A DNA stretch of 60,248 bases, from assembly GCA_034437755.1 (NCBI GenBank), contig DAOTTV010000041.1, positions 1-60,248 of the forward strand. Reading direction: 5' to 3'. Position numbers and translations under genes: made by a program. Below the pieces are notes generated by a model. The model saw only the letters and a list, made by a program, of their open reading frames with translations, did no database searches and was not told the origin of the DNA. Source of the stretch: JAUZRW01 sp034437755. GTDB taxonomy: Bacteria > Chloroflexota > Anaerolineae > Aggregatilineales > Phototrophicaceae. The stretch's first letter is position 1. Every line of letters begins with the position of its first letter. This document shows, piece by piece, positions 7,445 to 15,846 of this stretch.

Positions 7445-8635
7445 CTAGAAAAACCAGAAGCGCTTGCCCTGTGGCAATGCATCGACCTCAAGCCCCGCTT
7501 CTTTGAGTCTACAACGATGCACCTGACGCGCAAGCCTGATATGCATCCGTTTTTCGATTCCATCGACAGTGCAGGCGACGGTTTGCACATGTGGGAACTG
7601 CGCCATCAGGTCAGGTTCGCCAATCTGCGGCATGCCCTCACGTAAGATTAAACCGATGGCATCACGCCCCAAACCTGATTGGGGCATCGATAATTGTATA
7701 TCTGCATAAGAATCCCGATCGAGATTGCCAACACCGGGTATCCCTGCTATTTTCGCCGCCCGAGGCGCGGTAGCTTCGTCTAAAATATTCGTATCGACGG
7801 CATTTCGGCGTGCAACTTTTACTTCTTGATGTAAATCACCGTCTGCTGTGAGCCGTGAATCGCTTCCGATGGCGACATCTATACCTGCATAAATCCAACG
7901 GCGGGCATGAATAGTCGCGCCCAAGAGATACTGATTCGTTGATGGACACCACACCACCCCCCGAATGATCGGTGCCGCGTCCGCGATATCCTCCGGTGTC
8001 ATGCCGACCCCATGCACGATGACTGTATTCTCACCCACGCAACCGAGCTTTTTTAAACGCTGATATTCGCCCCGTGCGACCTCATCCGTGCCTTCTGCCA
8101 GATGAATGAACCACGGCGTATCTTTCGGCGTGCGCTGATATGACCGTTGTATATCATGGTCGCTATCGAAATGTAACGAGTGCGACCAACCATAATGCCG
8201 TAGCACACGCACCGGAAAATCACGGCGGAACATCTCGCGGTATTTTGCCCCGTGATGAATAACTGTCAGTGCACCGCACAGTAAATTCTTGATGCCACCG
8301 ATCAACAGCTGATCCCATATTGGATAATTGCGGAGTGTCCTGTAGGGGTCGTCATTCAGTCGCGCGTTCACATCTTCACCCCATTGATGCGCGTTAGCGT
8401 AGACCTCACGAAATTTTGTGCGCGGGTAATGATTCAGGTCGAGATGGTCATGCGCGTTCACCAAAGCCGGGTAGACTGTATAGCCCTCTAAATCGACTTC
8501 GAGCGCGTTATTTGGCTTTTGCGCGACGATGCGCCCCTTGTGGACGAATAAATCACCATCAGATGCATGAGACGTGTTATATTGTTCATCGCGTTGCCAT
8601 ATCCGTGCATTTTTGATGTGCAAGGGACGACTCAC
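7445..8635 (-). CDS. Metal-dependent amidohydrolase-superfamily protein
   Basis: A 396-residue amidohydrolase related to the ATZ/TRZ and deaminase branch. A beta-rich start (LHIKNARIW...GRIVAQKPN) precedes the HxH metal motif VNAHDHLDL (His62, His64). HLAEG follows (His178), then VHGVGMT (His208) and IGSDSRLTADGDL (Asp259), completing the mononuclear metal site. The substrate cannot be assigned. The start is GTG at 8635, overlapping the upstream methyltransferase stop by 4 nt (GTGA), and no usable ATG lies nearby. The tight overlap means the two are translationally coupled. It belongs to the minus-strand run that includes the two B12/radical SAM genes. Confidence 0.82.
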   Translation of the reverse strand: MSRPLHIKNARIWQRDEQYNTSHASDGDLFVHKGRIVAQKPNNALEVDLEGYTVYPALVNAHDHLDLNHYPRTKFREVYANAHQWGEDVNARLNDDPYRTLRNYPIWDQLLIGGIKNLLCGALTVIHHGAKYREMFRRDFPVRVLRHYGWSHSLHFDSDHDIQRSYQRTPKDTPWFIHLAEGTDEVARGEYQRLKKLGCVGENTVIVHGVGMTPEDIADAAPIIRGVVWCPSTNQYLLGATIHARRWIYAGIDVAIGSDSRLTADGDLHQEVKVARRNAVDTNILDEATAPRAAKIAGIPGVGNLDRDSYADIQLSMPQSGLGRDAIGLILREGMPQIGEPDLMAQFPHVQTVACTVDGIEKRMHIRLARQVHRCRLKEAGLEVDALPQGKRFWFF

Positions 8636-9414
8636 GGATGTGCCTTGTATACTTGCACGAGAAAAGTCATAGTGGTTTCTTCGCTGATGTCCATATCACC
8701 GTCGAAATACTCATCAACAGCCATCAGCACCGCGTCGACTCCCTGTTGCCACAGGTCATCATCCATCAGCCACGTACTCGACCACTGTCGCTCTTGGATG
8801 CGCTCGATAAAATCACCGATGCGATTCTGATAGGTGAAGTCATAGCCGTATTCGCCGATTTGCTCCCAGCCCACGGCTTCGATATGATCGTCTGTATGAT
8901 CCCACCGCCGGACGCGCTGTTTGCTATGCTTGGTAATTTGATTCCACACGTCAATCACGCGCTTCAGTTTGTCTGATGTCCCGCGCTTATTCCGCATGTG
9001 TAAGAAGCGTCCATCAGGCTTGACGACCCGTTGCACCTCGCGTAAGACGCGCTCAGGATCAGGCACGAGGTGTAAAACGTGCGTGATGTACGCCGCGTCG
9101 AACGTATCGCTTGCGTAGGGCAGATGATGCGCGTTCGCCTCTGCCAGATGAATCGGTTCGTCGCTCTGCTTCGTGCGTAGTTTGTTCATCATCCCGCGTG
9201 AAATATCCAGACCCGTGATGCTGGCGACATGCGGCGCAAGCGGTAAGGCGATGCGTCCTGTGCCGATACCGATTTCTAGCAAGCGACTCTGTGGGTTTAG
9301 CGCGGCAACATCCGCGATGTGCGCCCCGACTTCCGCCGCGACTCCATCGGGAAAGCCGCGCGTCTGGTCATAATAGGGTGTCGCTCGATCAAAATTTACA
9401 GATTGTTCGACCAT
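8632..9414 (-). CDS. Class I SAM-dependent methyltransferase
   Basis: A 260-residue methyltransferase (Methyltransf_11 type). Motif I is RLLEIGIGTGRIALPLA (about residues 44-60), motif II is ITGLDISRGMM, and NAHHLPYASDTFDAAYITHV covers motif IV. The ATG at 9414 (MVEQSVNFDRATPYYDQTRG) has AAGGA about 8 nt upstream, so the longer frame from 9489 is not used. 'FDRATPYYDQTRG.P' is a common start in small-molecule methyltransferases. It is the first gene of the apparent unit 9414 to 2710 and overlaps the amidohydrolase gene by 4 nt. The substrate is unknown. Confidence 0.86.
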   Translation of the reverse strand: MVEQSVNFDRATPYYDQTRGFPDGVAAEVGAHIADVAALNPQSRLLEIGIGTGRIALPLAPHVASITGLDISRGMMNKLRTKQSDEPIHLAEANAHHLPYASDTFDAAYITHVLHLVPDPERVLREVQRVVKPDGRFLHMRNKRGTSDKLKRVIDVWNQITKHSKQRVRRWDHTDDHIEAVGWEQIGEYGYDFTYQNRIGDFIERIQERQWSSTWLMDDDLWQQGVDAVLMAVDEYFDGDMDISEETTMTFLVQVYKAHP

Positions 9415-9457
9415 GTAATGTGTCCTTATAACAAAAGGGCGTGCTATCGTGTGCCCG

Positions 9458-9482
9458 CGGGTTCGCTGTAGCAAACCCTTAC
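9458..9482 (-). repeat. Dispersed 28-bp motif, copy 3
   Basis: On the minus strand this reads GTAAGGGTTTGCTACAGCGA followed by ACCCG. It matches copy 1 with one difference over 25 positions. It lies 43 nt upstream of the methyltransferase start and points the same way as that gene. Confidence 0.55.
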
Positions 9483-9544
9483 ACAACATCTCTCGCCAAC
9501 AACTAACTGCGGGTTATGGGTGGTTGACCAATTTAGTTTTTGGT

Positions 9545-9681
9545 TAAATTCCTAAAGGGCCTTGCCCTTTAAACCCACCAGCTTTTGCAAAAGCTTGAAC
9601 AAGGTCAAGGAACGACAGTTCCTTGTGGGGGTGTGGGGGCAAAGTCCCTGCAACAAAAATCACACGAAATCCCAAAGAGCC
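9545..9681. repeat. Mosaic hairpin element, copy A
   Basis: This intergenic element is built from consecutive short hairpins: AAAGGGC-CTT-GCCCTTT, AGCTTTTGCAAAAGCT (perfect palindrome), CAAGGAAC-GACA-GTTCCTTG and a small GGC-AAA-GTC stem. It ends in CCCAAAGAGCC. The left third matches copy C (21449-21630); the right half matches copies B and D. It lies just beyond the stop of the zinc-ribbon gene. Confidence 0.8.
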
Positions 9682-9688
9682 ATGATAC

Positions 9689-9988
9689 TTAAATATCCTG
9701 ATTCAACGATGGGATGCTGTCCACGGCATCATCCCCGAGCTTGTCGCGCAGTTTCTTACGCAGTTTCGGCGTTTCCTCGCGCCATTTTGATTTTAATTCT
9801 TCCTGTGTGGCGCGTTTGCCATCCCCCGCATGAGTTAACATGCCTTTGGCGTGCGTCGGTGCTGATGTAATCAGGCGTTGCACGGCTTCGGCTTCACATT
9901 CGGGGCACTCGGGCTGAGGCGCATTCATGCGATGCCGCGCTGTAAATTCATAGCCGCACACGTCACAGCGATAATCATAAACAGGCAT
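9689..9988 (-). CDS. FmdB-like zinc ribbon protein
   Basis: A 99-residue protein starting MPVYDYRCDVCGYEF, with the second knuckle QPECPECEAEAVQRLI. The Cys pairs C8/C11 and C28/C31 form the zinc ribbon of the FmdB/CxxC_CxxC_SSSS family ('putative regulatory protein'). The C-terminal half is a charged, probably helical tail (KWREETPKLRKKLRDKLGDD). The ATG at 9988 has GGAG about 9 nt upstream and is preferred over an ATG at 10006. The family's biochemical role is unknown; FmdB was named from a formamidase operon. It lies between the ABC importer operon and the methyltransferase run on the same strand. Confidence 0.9.
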   Translation of the reverse strand: MPVYDYRCDVCGYEFTARHRMNAPQPECPECEAEAVQRLITSAPTHAKGMLTHAGDGKRATQEELKSKWREETPKLRKKLRDKLGDDAVDSIPSLNQDI

Positions 9989-10057
9989 GAGATTATTCTC
10001 CAACATATCGACAATTATACACTCATTATAACGCGATATTGTTGGCGTGATGTTAAT

Positions 10058-11005
10058 CTACTCCAAGCGAATACGCGGATTCAACAGCGCGTATAATAAA
10101 TCCGCCACCAGATTCGCCAGCGCAAACACGAACACGATAATCACCGTGATCGCCTGTAGCACGGGGATATTCTTCTGTTGTACCGACGCGACCAATTCTG
10201 ACCCCATGCCGGGATAATTGAACACTTCCTCAATGACGACAATCCCGCCCATCAGCCAACCTAAGCTAATCGCAATCACGGTAATTGTCGGCAAGAGCGC
10301 ATTTCGTAGCACATGCTTGACGATCACCGTGCGCCGCGATAAGCCCTTGAGCGTTGCTGTACGCACGTAAGATTTTTTCAGTTCATCGATCATACCAGCG
10401 CGGGTCATGCGCGTGACGTAGCCAATCAGCACGAAACTCGCGGTAATCGCTGGCAAGAGCAAAATCCGCAACCAATCGAACAACGACATATTATCGCGTA
10501 TCGGTTCCGCGACATTGAACCAGCCCAAGTTCAGCGCGAAGATGTTGATTAGAATCAAGCCCGTGACGAACTCCGGCAAGCCGACGACTGATAGCGAAAA
10601 GACCGAAATCCCGTTATCGACTGCCGAGCCTTCTGTGAGCGCCGCGACGATGCCCAGCAAAATCGACAGTGGAATCGTGATGAGCAGGGTTAAGCCGGCA
10701 AGCCGCATCGAATTGACAAAACGCTCGACCACGAGCGAGCGTACCTCAGGATTGCCGCCGATATACGATGTGCCCCAATCACCCGTCATGAACCCGCCAA
10801 GCCACGAGATGTACTGCACCGGAATGGCCTCATCAAGTCCGAAGCGCTGGTTAAACGTCGTGATGGCTTCCGGCGAGGCATCGCGCCCCAGCACAAGCCG
10901 CGCAATATCGCCCGGGAGCAGTTGCGTCAGCGCAAAGATGATGATCGACGTGATAAACAGTGTCAGCAATAGTGTCAGTGACCGGCGTAAGATGTAACGT
11001 CCCAT
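10058..11005 (-). CDS. Peptide/nickel-type ABC transporter permease (DppB-like)
   Basis: A 315-residue inner-membrane permease of the OppB/DppB family. The N-terminal segment MGRYILRRSLTLLLTLFITS runs into a long hydrophobic helix. The periplasmic loop has LLPGDIARLVLGRDASPEAI and FGLDEAIPVQYISWLGGFMTGDWG, both hallmarks of DppB. About six transmembrane helices are visible. The cytoplasmic EAA-like loop SYVRTATLKGLSRRTVIVKH contacts the ATPase. Its ATG overlaps the stop of the ATPase gene by one base (TAATG), so it is translationally coupled. It is the last gene of the operon. Confidence 0.93.
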   Translation of the reverse strand: MGRYILRRSLTLLLTLFITSIIIFALTQLLPGDIARLVLGRDASPEAITTFNQRFGLDEAIPVQYISWLGGFMTGDWGTSYIGGNPEVRSLVVERFVNSMRLAGLTLLITIPLSILLGIVAALTEGSAVDNGISVFSLSVVGLPEFVTGLILINIFALNLGWFNVAEPIRDNMSLFDWLRILLLPAITASFVLIGYVTRMTRAGMIDELKKSYVRTATLKGLSRRTVIVKHVLRNALLPTITVIAISLGWLMGGIVVIEEVFNYPGMGSELVASVQQKNIPVLQAITVIIVFVFALANLVADLLYALLNPRIRLE

Positions 11006-13089
11006 TAAGCCTTTTCCTCTTCTCCTGCGCTATCACGAGCCTGATTGTGAGTTTGTAGGCGTATTAATTCATCCAATTCAATGTGACACCGGATTTGATG
11101 ACCGGCACTTGTGCGGCGGGTCGGCGGGTCTTCATCGACACAAATATCCCCCAGAAAGCGCGGACAGCGCGTGTGGAAAGGGCATCCGGTCGGCTTATGA
11201 CGCGGGCTGGGTACGTCGCCTTCAAGCCGGATGTTGTCGTTTTTCTGCTGGGGATCGGGCAGGGGAGTCGCGGCGAGGAGCGATTCAGTATACGGGTGCA
11301 TCGGCATGTTATACACATCATCCGACCGTCCCTGCTCCATGACTTCGCCCAGATACATGACCACGATCCAATCGGCCAGATAATGGATCACTTCTAAATC
11401 GTGCGAGATGAAAATATAAGACGCGCCGTGTTTCGCCCGCAAGTCCTTGAGCAAATTGAGAATCGTCGCCTGTACCGAGACATCCAGTGAGGATGTCGGC
11501 TCATCGGCGATGATCAATGCGGGATTCGCCACGAATGCGCGCGCAATGGCGACGCGCTGTTTCTCGCCGCCACTCAATTGACTGGGAAAGCGCGTGGCAT
11601 ACGCGGGAGTCAAGCCGACGGCGCTCAGCACATCATCAACACGCGCTTGGACATCGGCGCGGGTCACATCGTCTTTGCTCAACAGGCGATACGTGCGCCC
11701 GATCGTCTGCCCGACTGTTTGATACGGGTTCAGTGCATCGTTCGGATTCTGGAAAATCATGCGGAGTTCGCTCATCGCTTGCTGATCGCGCTCGCCCAGT
11801 TTCAGGCTCAGCGGTTGTCCCAGCAGTTCGATCTGCCCCTCATCCGCCGTGATCAGCGCGACAATCGCCCGTGCCAGCGTCGTCTTGCCACTGCCGCTCT
11901 CGCCGACGACACCGACGGTCATACTGCTCTCGACATCGATCGAAATATCATCGACGGCTTGCACGTACACTTCTTCTTCGCCCATCAAGCGATCGAGAAA
12001 GTTATACTCGCCGAACTGCTTCTTCATGTCATGCGCGGATAGAATTTGCTTCTGCTGGGTCCGGCCTTCTTCAGAGATTCCCTGTGGCTTGTTGCGTGGG
12101 ATGATCTCGCCCGCGTGTATCTCCTCCCAGCGCCAGCACCGCCCCAAACGCCCGTCGAGCGTGGGGGTGAGGGGCGGCTTCTCAGTACGACATTTGTCGA
12201 TCACAACCGGACAGCGATCGGCGAACACACACGCGCCCGATCGCTCGGCAAGTGAGGGCGCGACGCCGTCAATCGTGCTGAGGCGGGCATTGTCGCTGTT
12301 GCGGGTGGTGGGCAAGCTCGCTAGCAAGCCCGACGTATACGGGTGCAGGGAATCCGCGAATAAATCCTCCACCGGTGCACTTTCCATGACTTCGCCCGCG
12401 TATAGCACCGTCACATAATCGCACATCTGTGCTACCGTGCCCAAATCATGCGAGACGTAGAGCGCGGCGGCTTGCTCGGTCTTGATCAGATCGCGCACGA
12501 GATCGAGAATGACTGCCTGTGTCGTCACGTCGAGGGCGGTTGTCGGTTCATCGAGAATCAGTAACTTGGGGCGCGTACTCAGCGCCATCGCAATCATAAC
12601 GCGCTGTTGCATACCGCCGCTGAGCTGGTGCGGATACCGTTTGAGGATTTGCTCAGGATCAGCGAGTTGCACGTTTTCCAACGCTTTGATAGCAGTGTTC
12701 TGCGCTTCTTTTTGCGATAACCCCAAATGCAATTGGGTGATTTCGATCATTTGCGTGCCGATTGTCATCGACGGATTGAGCGAGTCAAGCGGGTTCTGTG
12801 GCACGAGGCTGATATGTTGCCCCCAGACCGACCGCATCTCGCTGATGGGCAAATGGGCAATATCACGCCCATCGAACAGAATCTCGCCACTTGAGATGCG
12901 CGCATTCTCGGCAAGGTAGCGCATCATCCCCAGCCCTAATGTCGATTTCCCGCTCCCGCTCTCGCCCACAAGGCCGTGAATTTGAAGTGGGTTAATGCTC
13001 AGATCGACGTTACGAATGGCGCTAAGCCACTCATCTTCAATACGATAATCAATGGATAAGTTGTGCGCGGCAATTACAGGTGTTGTCAT
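11005..13089 (-). CDS. Fused dipeptide-type ABC transporter ATPase (DppD-DppF-like)
   Basis: Two complete ATPase domains in one 694-residue chain. Domain 1 has Walker A GESGSGKST (about 42-50), signature LSGGMQQR and Walker B LLILDEPTTALD. It ends with an Oligo_HPY-type Cys motif (ACVFADRCPVVIDKC). Domain 2 has Walker A GESGSGKTT (about 395-403), signature LSGGEKQR, Walker B LIIADEPTSSLD and its own Cys-rich tail (GCPFHTRCPRFLGDIC). The true start is the ATG at 13089 (MTTPVIAAHNLSIDY); upstream in-frame codons are within the permease gene. The fusion replaces the usual separate DppD and DppF, so both motor domains are made in equal amounts. Confidence 0.94.
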   Translation of the reverse strand: MTTPVIAAHNLSIDYRIEDEWLSAIRNVDLSINPLQIHGLVGESGSGKSTLGLGMMRYLAENARISSGEILFDGRDIAHLPISEMRSVWGQHISLVPQNPLDSLNPSMTIGTQMIEITQLHLGLSQKEAQNTAIKALENVQLADPEQILKRYPHQLSGGMQQRVMIAMALSTRPKLLILDEPTTALDVTTQAVILDLVRDLIKTEQAAALYVSHDLGTVAQMCDYVTVLYAGEVMESAPVEDLFADSLHPYTSGLLASLPTTRNSDNARLSTIDGVAPSLAERSGACVFADRCPVVIDKCRTEKPPLTPTLDGRLGRCWRWEEIHAGEIIPRNKPQGISEEGRTQQKQILSAHDMKKQFGEYNFLDRLMGEEEVYVQAVDDISIDVESSMTVGVVGESGSGKTTLARAIVALITADEGQIELLGQPLSLKLGERDQQAMSELRMIFQNPNDALNPYQTVGQTIGRTYRLLSKDDVTRADVQARVDDVLSAVGLTPAYATRFPSQLSGGEKQRVAIARAFVANPALIIADEPTSSLDVSVQATILNLLKDLRAKHGASYIFISHDLEVIHYLADWIVVMYLGEVMEQGRSDDVYNMPMHPYTESLLAATPLPDPQQKNDNIRLEGDVPSPRHKPTGCPFHTRCPRFLGDICVDEDPPTRRTSAGHQIRCHIELDELIRLQTHNQARDSAGEEEKA

Positions 13090-13102
13090 AAGATATTGGT
13101 CT

Positions 13103-14068
13103 CTATTCTGCTTCATTACGGAGTACACGGCGCAAACCGTCGGACATGAGGTTGATGCTGATGATAAGAATCGCAATCGCGCCAATCGGGTAAAACATCG
13201 CCCACGGGGCGCTTTCGATCGCATCGCGGGCATCGAAAACCATCCGCCCCCATTCTGGCGAAGGTGGTTGGATACCTAGCCCCAAAAAGCCCAGCGAGGC
13301 GACGAGGAAAATGGCGTATGACAAGCGAAGCGAGGCTTCAACCACTAATGCGGGAAGCACGCTCGGGAATATCTCGCGGAACATGATATAAAACGGCGCT
13401 TCACCGCGTAACTTAGCGGCTTCGATGTACCCGCTATCGCGCACATTCAATGTTGAACTACGCACGACGCGTGTCACAATCGGCATGTATAATAACACGA
13501 TCACCAGCGTTAGGCTGATGTTGGTCGCGCCGAAAGTGTCCACCAGTTGTCCGAACCCGATGATCTCGCTATTGCGTAACAGGGGGTCGATGGTAGCGAT
13601 CATCACCAGTGCCAGTACCAGCGCCGGAATTGATAATAGGCTATCCATCACGCGCGATAGCACCTCGTCAATCCAACCGCCATAATACCCGCTGACCAAA
13701 CCGATCAACGTTCCGAGTAGTACGGCGAGGCTGGTCGCGACTGCCGGCAAGCCGATTGTATCGCGTGCGCCCCACAGAATCCGGCTGAACACGTCGCGAC
13801 CGCGGCTATCCGTCCCCATGATGTAATCGGTTGTAGGCGGGCCATTACGCAGGGCGCGACGATCGTCCCCGCGCTGGATTTCGTCGAAGTCATAGGGCGC
13901 GATGCTCGGCCCGATAAACGCCAACCCGATGAAGATAAAAACGATAATCATACTCACAAATGATAGCGGACGCTTTGCCATCTGTGAGAAAAAATCGGCA
14001 ATATTGTGTCCATATCGCACTAGAAAATGCGGAGTCCCGAAGGACTCCGATGTTGGTTGGGTCGCCAT
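13103..14068 (-). CDS. Peptide/nickel-type ABC transporter permease (DppC-like)
   Basis: A 321-residue permease of the OppC/DppC family. It has a cytoplasmic N terminus, a first transmembrane helix (LSFVSMIIVFIFIGLAFIGP), then IAPYDFDEIQRGDDRRALRN and HxMGTD-type text (YIMGTDSRGRDVFSRILWGA) typical of OppC. The EAA loop is SGYIEAAKLRGEAPFYIMFR. The start at 14068 lies 9 nt after the binding-protein gene; the stop is 13 nt before the ATPase start. It forms the membrane channel with the DppB-like partner. Confidence 0.93.
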   Translation of the reverse strand: MATQPTSESFGTPHFLVRYGHNIADFFSQMAKRPLSFVSMIIVFIFIGLAFIGPSIAPYDFDEIQRGDDRRALRNGPPTTDYIMGTDSRGRDVFSRILWGARDTIGLPAVATSLAVLLGTLIGLVSGYYGGWIDEVLSRVMDSLLSIPALVLALVMIATIDPLLRNSEIIGFGQLVDTFGATNISLTLVIVLLYMPIVTRVVRSSTLNVRDSGYIEAAKLRGEAPFYIMFREIFPSVLPALVVEASLRLSYAIFLVASLGFLGLGIQPPSPEWGRMVFDARDAIESAPWAMFYPIGAIAILIISINLMSDGLRRVLRNEAE

Positions 14069-14077
14069 GAGCGTTAC

Positions 14078-15709
14078 TTACATGCCTTCACCGAGTGTCA
14101 CACTGTCGAGATCAGTACGACCGGGGAAGGAGTGCATCTCTAGCCCGCTGACCTCGCTCGTGTAAGCACCGTGGAAGGGACGGAAGAAGGGGATAATCAC
14201 CGGGCCTTCTTCGACGAAGATCTCACCGATTTCTGCATAGAGTGCCTTGCGCTCTTCGGTGTCAGCCGTCTGCGAGGCTTCTGCCGACAAGCGGTTGATT
14301 TCTTCATTCGACCAGTGCGCTTCGTTGAAGGGTGCGCCCGTCGTATAGGCGACATTCAGATACTCTTGCGGTGTCGGGCGCGATCCCCAGCCCGTGAGAC
14401 CGAGATCAACCTCTAGCCATTCGCCTTCACCATAGTAGATCGTCTCTTGGCGCACGATCAAGTTCACGTCGATGCACCCATTTTGCCATTGCTGTTGCAT
14501 GAACTCTGCCAGCAGGGGATAGCCGAGCGCGTCCACCACGTAGAAGTCAATTTCCAGCGTCGGCGTGTCGCCATCCAGCGTCACCCACGGGTTATCGGGG
14601 GTCTCGGCGGCATATTCAGCCAGCAGATCGCAAGCGCGTTGCGGATTGTATGCCAGTGTCTCTGCCGGCGTGTACAGCGGGCCGTAGACCGGGCCGATCG
14701 GGTCGTTGTTACCGACTGTGCCTAAGCCATCCAGCACATCCAGATTGAGCAATTCGCGGTCGGTCGCGTGTTTAAACGCCTGGCGCACGCGCACATCTTC
14801 GCCGAGATGCCCGGCGTCCGAACGCAGGCGAATCGCCGGATGCCCGTTCGATGCAACCGATGTGACGGTGATACCGTCCTCGCCTTGCAAGTTCGGGAGC
14901 AAGTCATCTGGAATACGCATGATGAAATCAACCTGACCACTGCGAAGCGCGTCAACCTGTGTGCTGGGGTCTCCGATGAAAATGAACTCGATCGCGTCCA
15001 GTGCCGGCACATCGCCCCAGTAGTTGTCGTTGGTTGTCAGGATCAGGCGTTCACCAGCGTCGAAGTCATCCGCGCTCGCCAGCTGGAAGGGGCCCGTCCC
15101 GTTGAAGGTCTCAACGCCTTCTTCAATGCTGTTGGGGGTCTCTAAGCCCGCGGGTAAAATTGCCGAGAAGCGCGACGCAACCCCGAACAAGAAATCAGCA
15201 TTCGGCTGATCGAGCGTGAACACCACTTCGTAATCGTCCCTTGCTTCGACGGTAAATGCCGCTTCGGTGATGGCGTTGCCTTCATCATCTTCGCCGACCA
15301 CGTTTTGACCGAGTAAGCCCATGGCGGATGAGCCGACATCTGCCAGACGATCGAAGGTATAGACGACATCGGCAGATGTGAAGTCGCTTCCATCGTGGAA
15401 GGTCGCATTTTCTACCAATTCAAATGTATAAGTTAAGCCATCATCGCTGATTTCCCACTCTTCCGCGAGGCTGGGAACAAGCTCGCCATTGGGCCGTAAT
15501 TCCACCAGATAATCATAGATGTGACGACTGATAATCACTTCGTGGTCGTTCGTCCCCAATGCTGGATCCAGCGTCAGGGGTTGCGGCATGCCAACTTGCA
15601 AGACATTGCTCTCGGCATCGTCCTGTGCTTGCGTGCCAAAAGCGCCCACGATCAAAATAAGCATACTGGTTACCACCAGCATGAACATCCACTTACGTTT
15701 TGTAAGCAT
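14078..15709 (-). CDS. Extracellular solute-binding protein, family 5 (peptide/nickel ABC transporter)
   Basis: A 543-residue SBP_bac_5 protein. The signal peptide MLTKRKWMFMLVVTSMLILI continues to VGAFGTQAQ, with a likely cleavage after TQA. There is no lipobox Cys, so it is probably secreted or tethered in another way. Family blocks are seen: TLDPALGTNDHEVIISRHIY, LAEEWEISDDGLTYTFEL, FTSADVVYTFDRLADV, VRQAFKHATDRE and PIGPVYGPLY. The ATG at 15709 has GGAGGA about 4 nt upstream, a strong ribosome site. It is the first gene of the importer operon 15709-10058, preceded by two inverted repeats. The ligand could be a peptide, a sugar or nickel; the sequence alone cannot decide. Confidence 0.93.
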   Translation of the reverse strand: MLTKRKWMFMLVVTSMLILIVGAFGTQAQDDAESNVLQVGMPQPLTLDPALGTNDHEVIISRHIYDYLVELRPNGELVPSLAEEWEISDDGLTYTFELVENATFHDGSDFTSADVVYTFDRLADVGSSAMGLLGQNVVGEDDEGNAITEAAFTVEARDDYEVVFTLDQPNADFLFGVASRFSAILPAGLETPNSIEEGVETFNGTGPFQLASADDFDAGERLILTTNDNYWGDVPALDAIEFIFIGDPSTQVDALRSGQVDFIMRIPDDLLPNLQGEDGITVTSVASNGHPAIRLRSDAGHLGEDVRVRQAFKHATDRELLNLDVLDGLGTVGNNDPIGPVYGPLYTPAETLAYNPQRACDLLAEYAAETPDNPWVTLDGDTPTLEIDFYVVDALGYPLLAEFMQQQWQNGCIDVNLIVRQETIYYGEGEWLEVDLGLTGWGSRPTPQEYLNVAYTTGAPFNEAHWSNEEINRLSAEASQTADTEERKALYAEIGEIFVEEGPVIIPFFRPFHGAYTSEVSGLEMHSFPGRTDLDSVTLGEGM

Positions 15710-15738
15710 CTTTCCTCCACCAATATGTGAATATATAT

Positions 15739-15772
15739 CGTGATAAAATATCACGCTTGACGCTGTTAGCAA
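15739..15772 (-). promoter_or_regulatory. Candidate promoter with overlapping inverted repeat for the ABC importer operon
   Basis: CGTGATA-AAA-TATCACG at 15739-15755 is a 7+7 bp inverted repeat. On the minus strand a TATTTT hexamer lies inside it (15745-15750), and TTGCTA (15767-15772) is 16 nt upstream, a plausible weak sigma-70 pair. An operator over the -10 box would fit repression of the downstream operon. This is inference from spacing and symmetry. Confidence 0.4.
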
Positions 15773-15794
15773 TATGTCAGGTCGTCACACAACC

Positions 15795-15816
15795 TTCTGT
15801 AAGCTAGCTTACAGAA
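15795..15816. promoter_or_regulatory. Perfect 22-bp palindrome, candidate operator
   Basis: The left arm TTCTGTAAGCT is followed directly by its exact reverse complement, with no loop. It lies between the carboxylase stop (15847) and the importer operon start (15709), about 80 nt upstream of the latter. The absence of a loop and of a T-run makes an operator more likely than a terminator. Confidence 0.45.
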
Positions 15817-15846
15817 CGCCCAACATTGCCGAAAAGCTGTTCGCTT

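Noticed and set aside
9562..9870. 102-residue open frame
   Set aside because: Runs through hairpin element A and antisense of the zinc-ribbon gene.
15795..15816. Palindrome as an intrinsic terminator for an upstream unit
   Set aside because: No loop and no T-run in either direction; an operator is the better reading.
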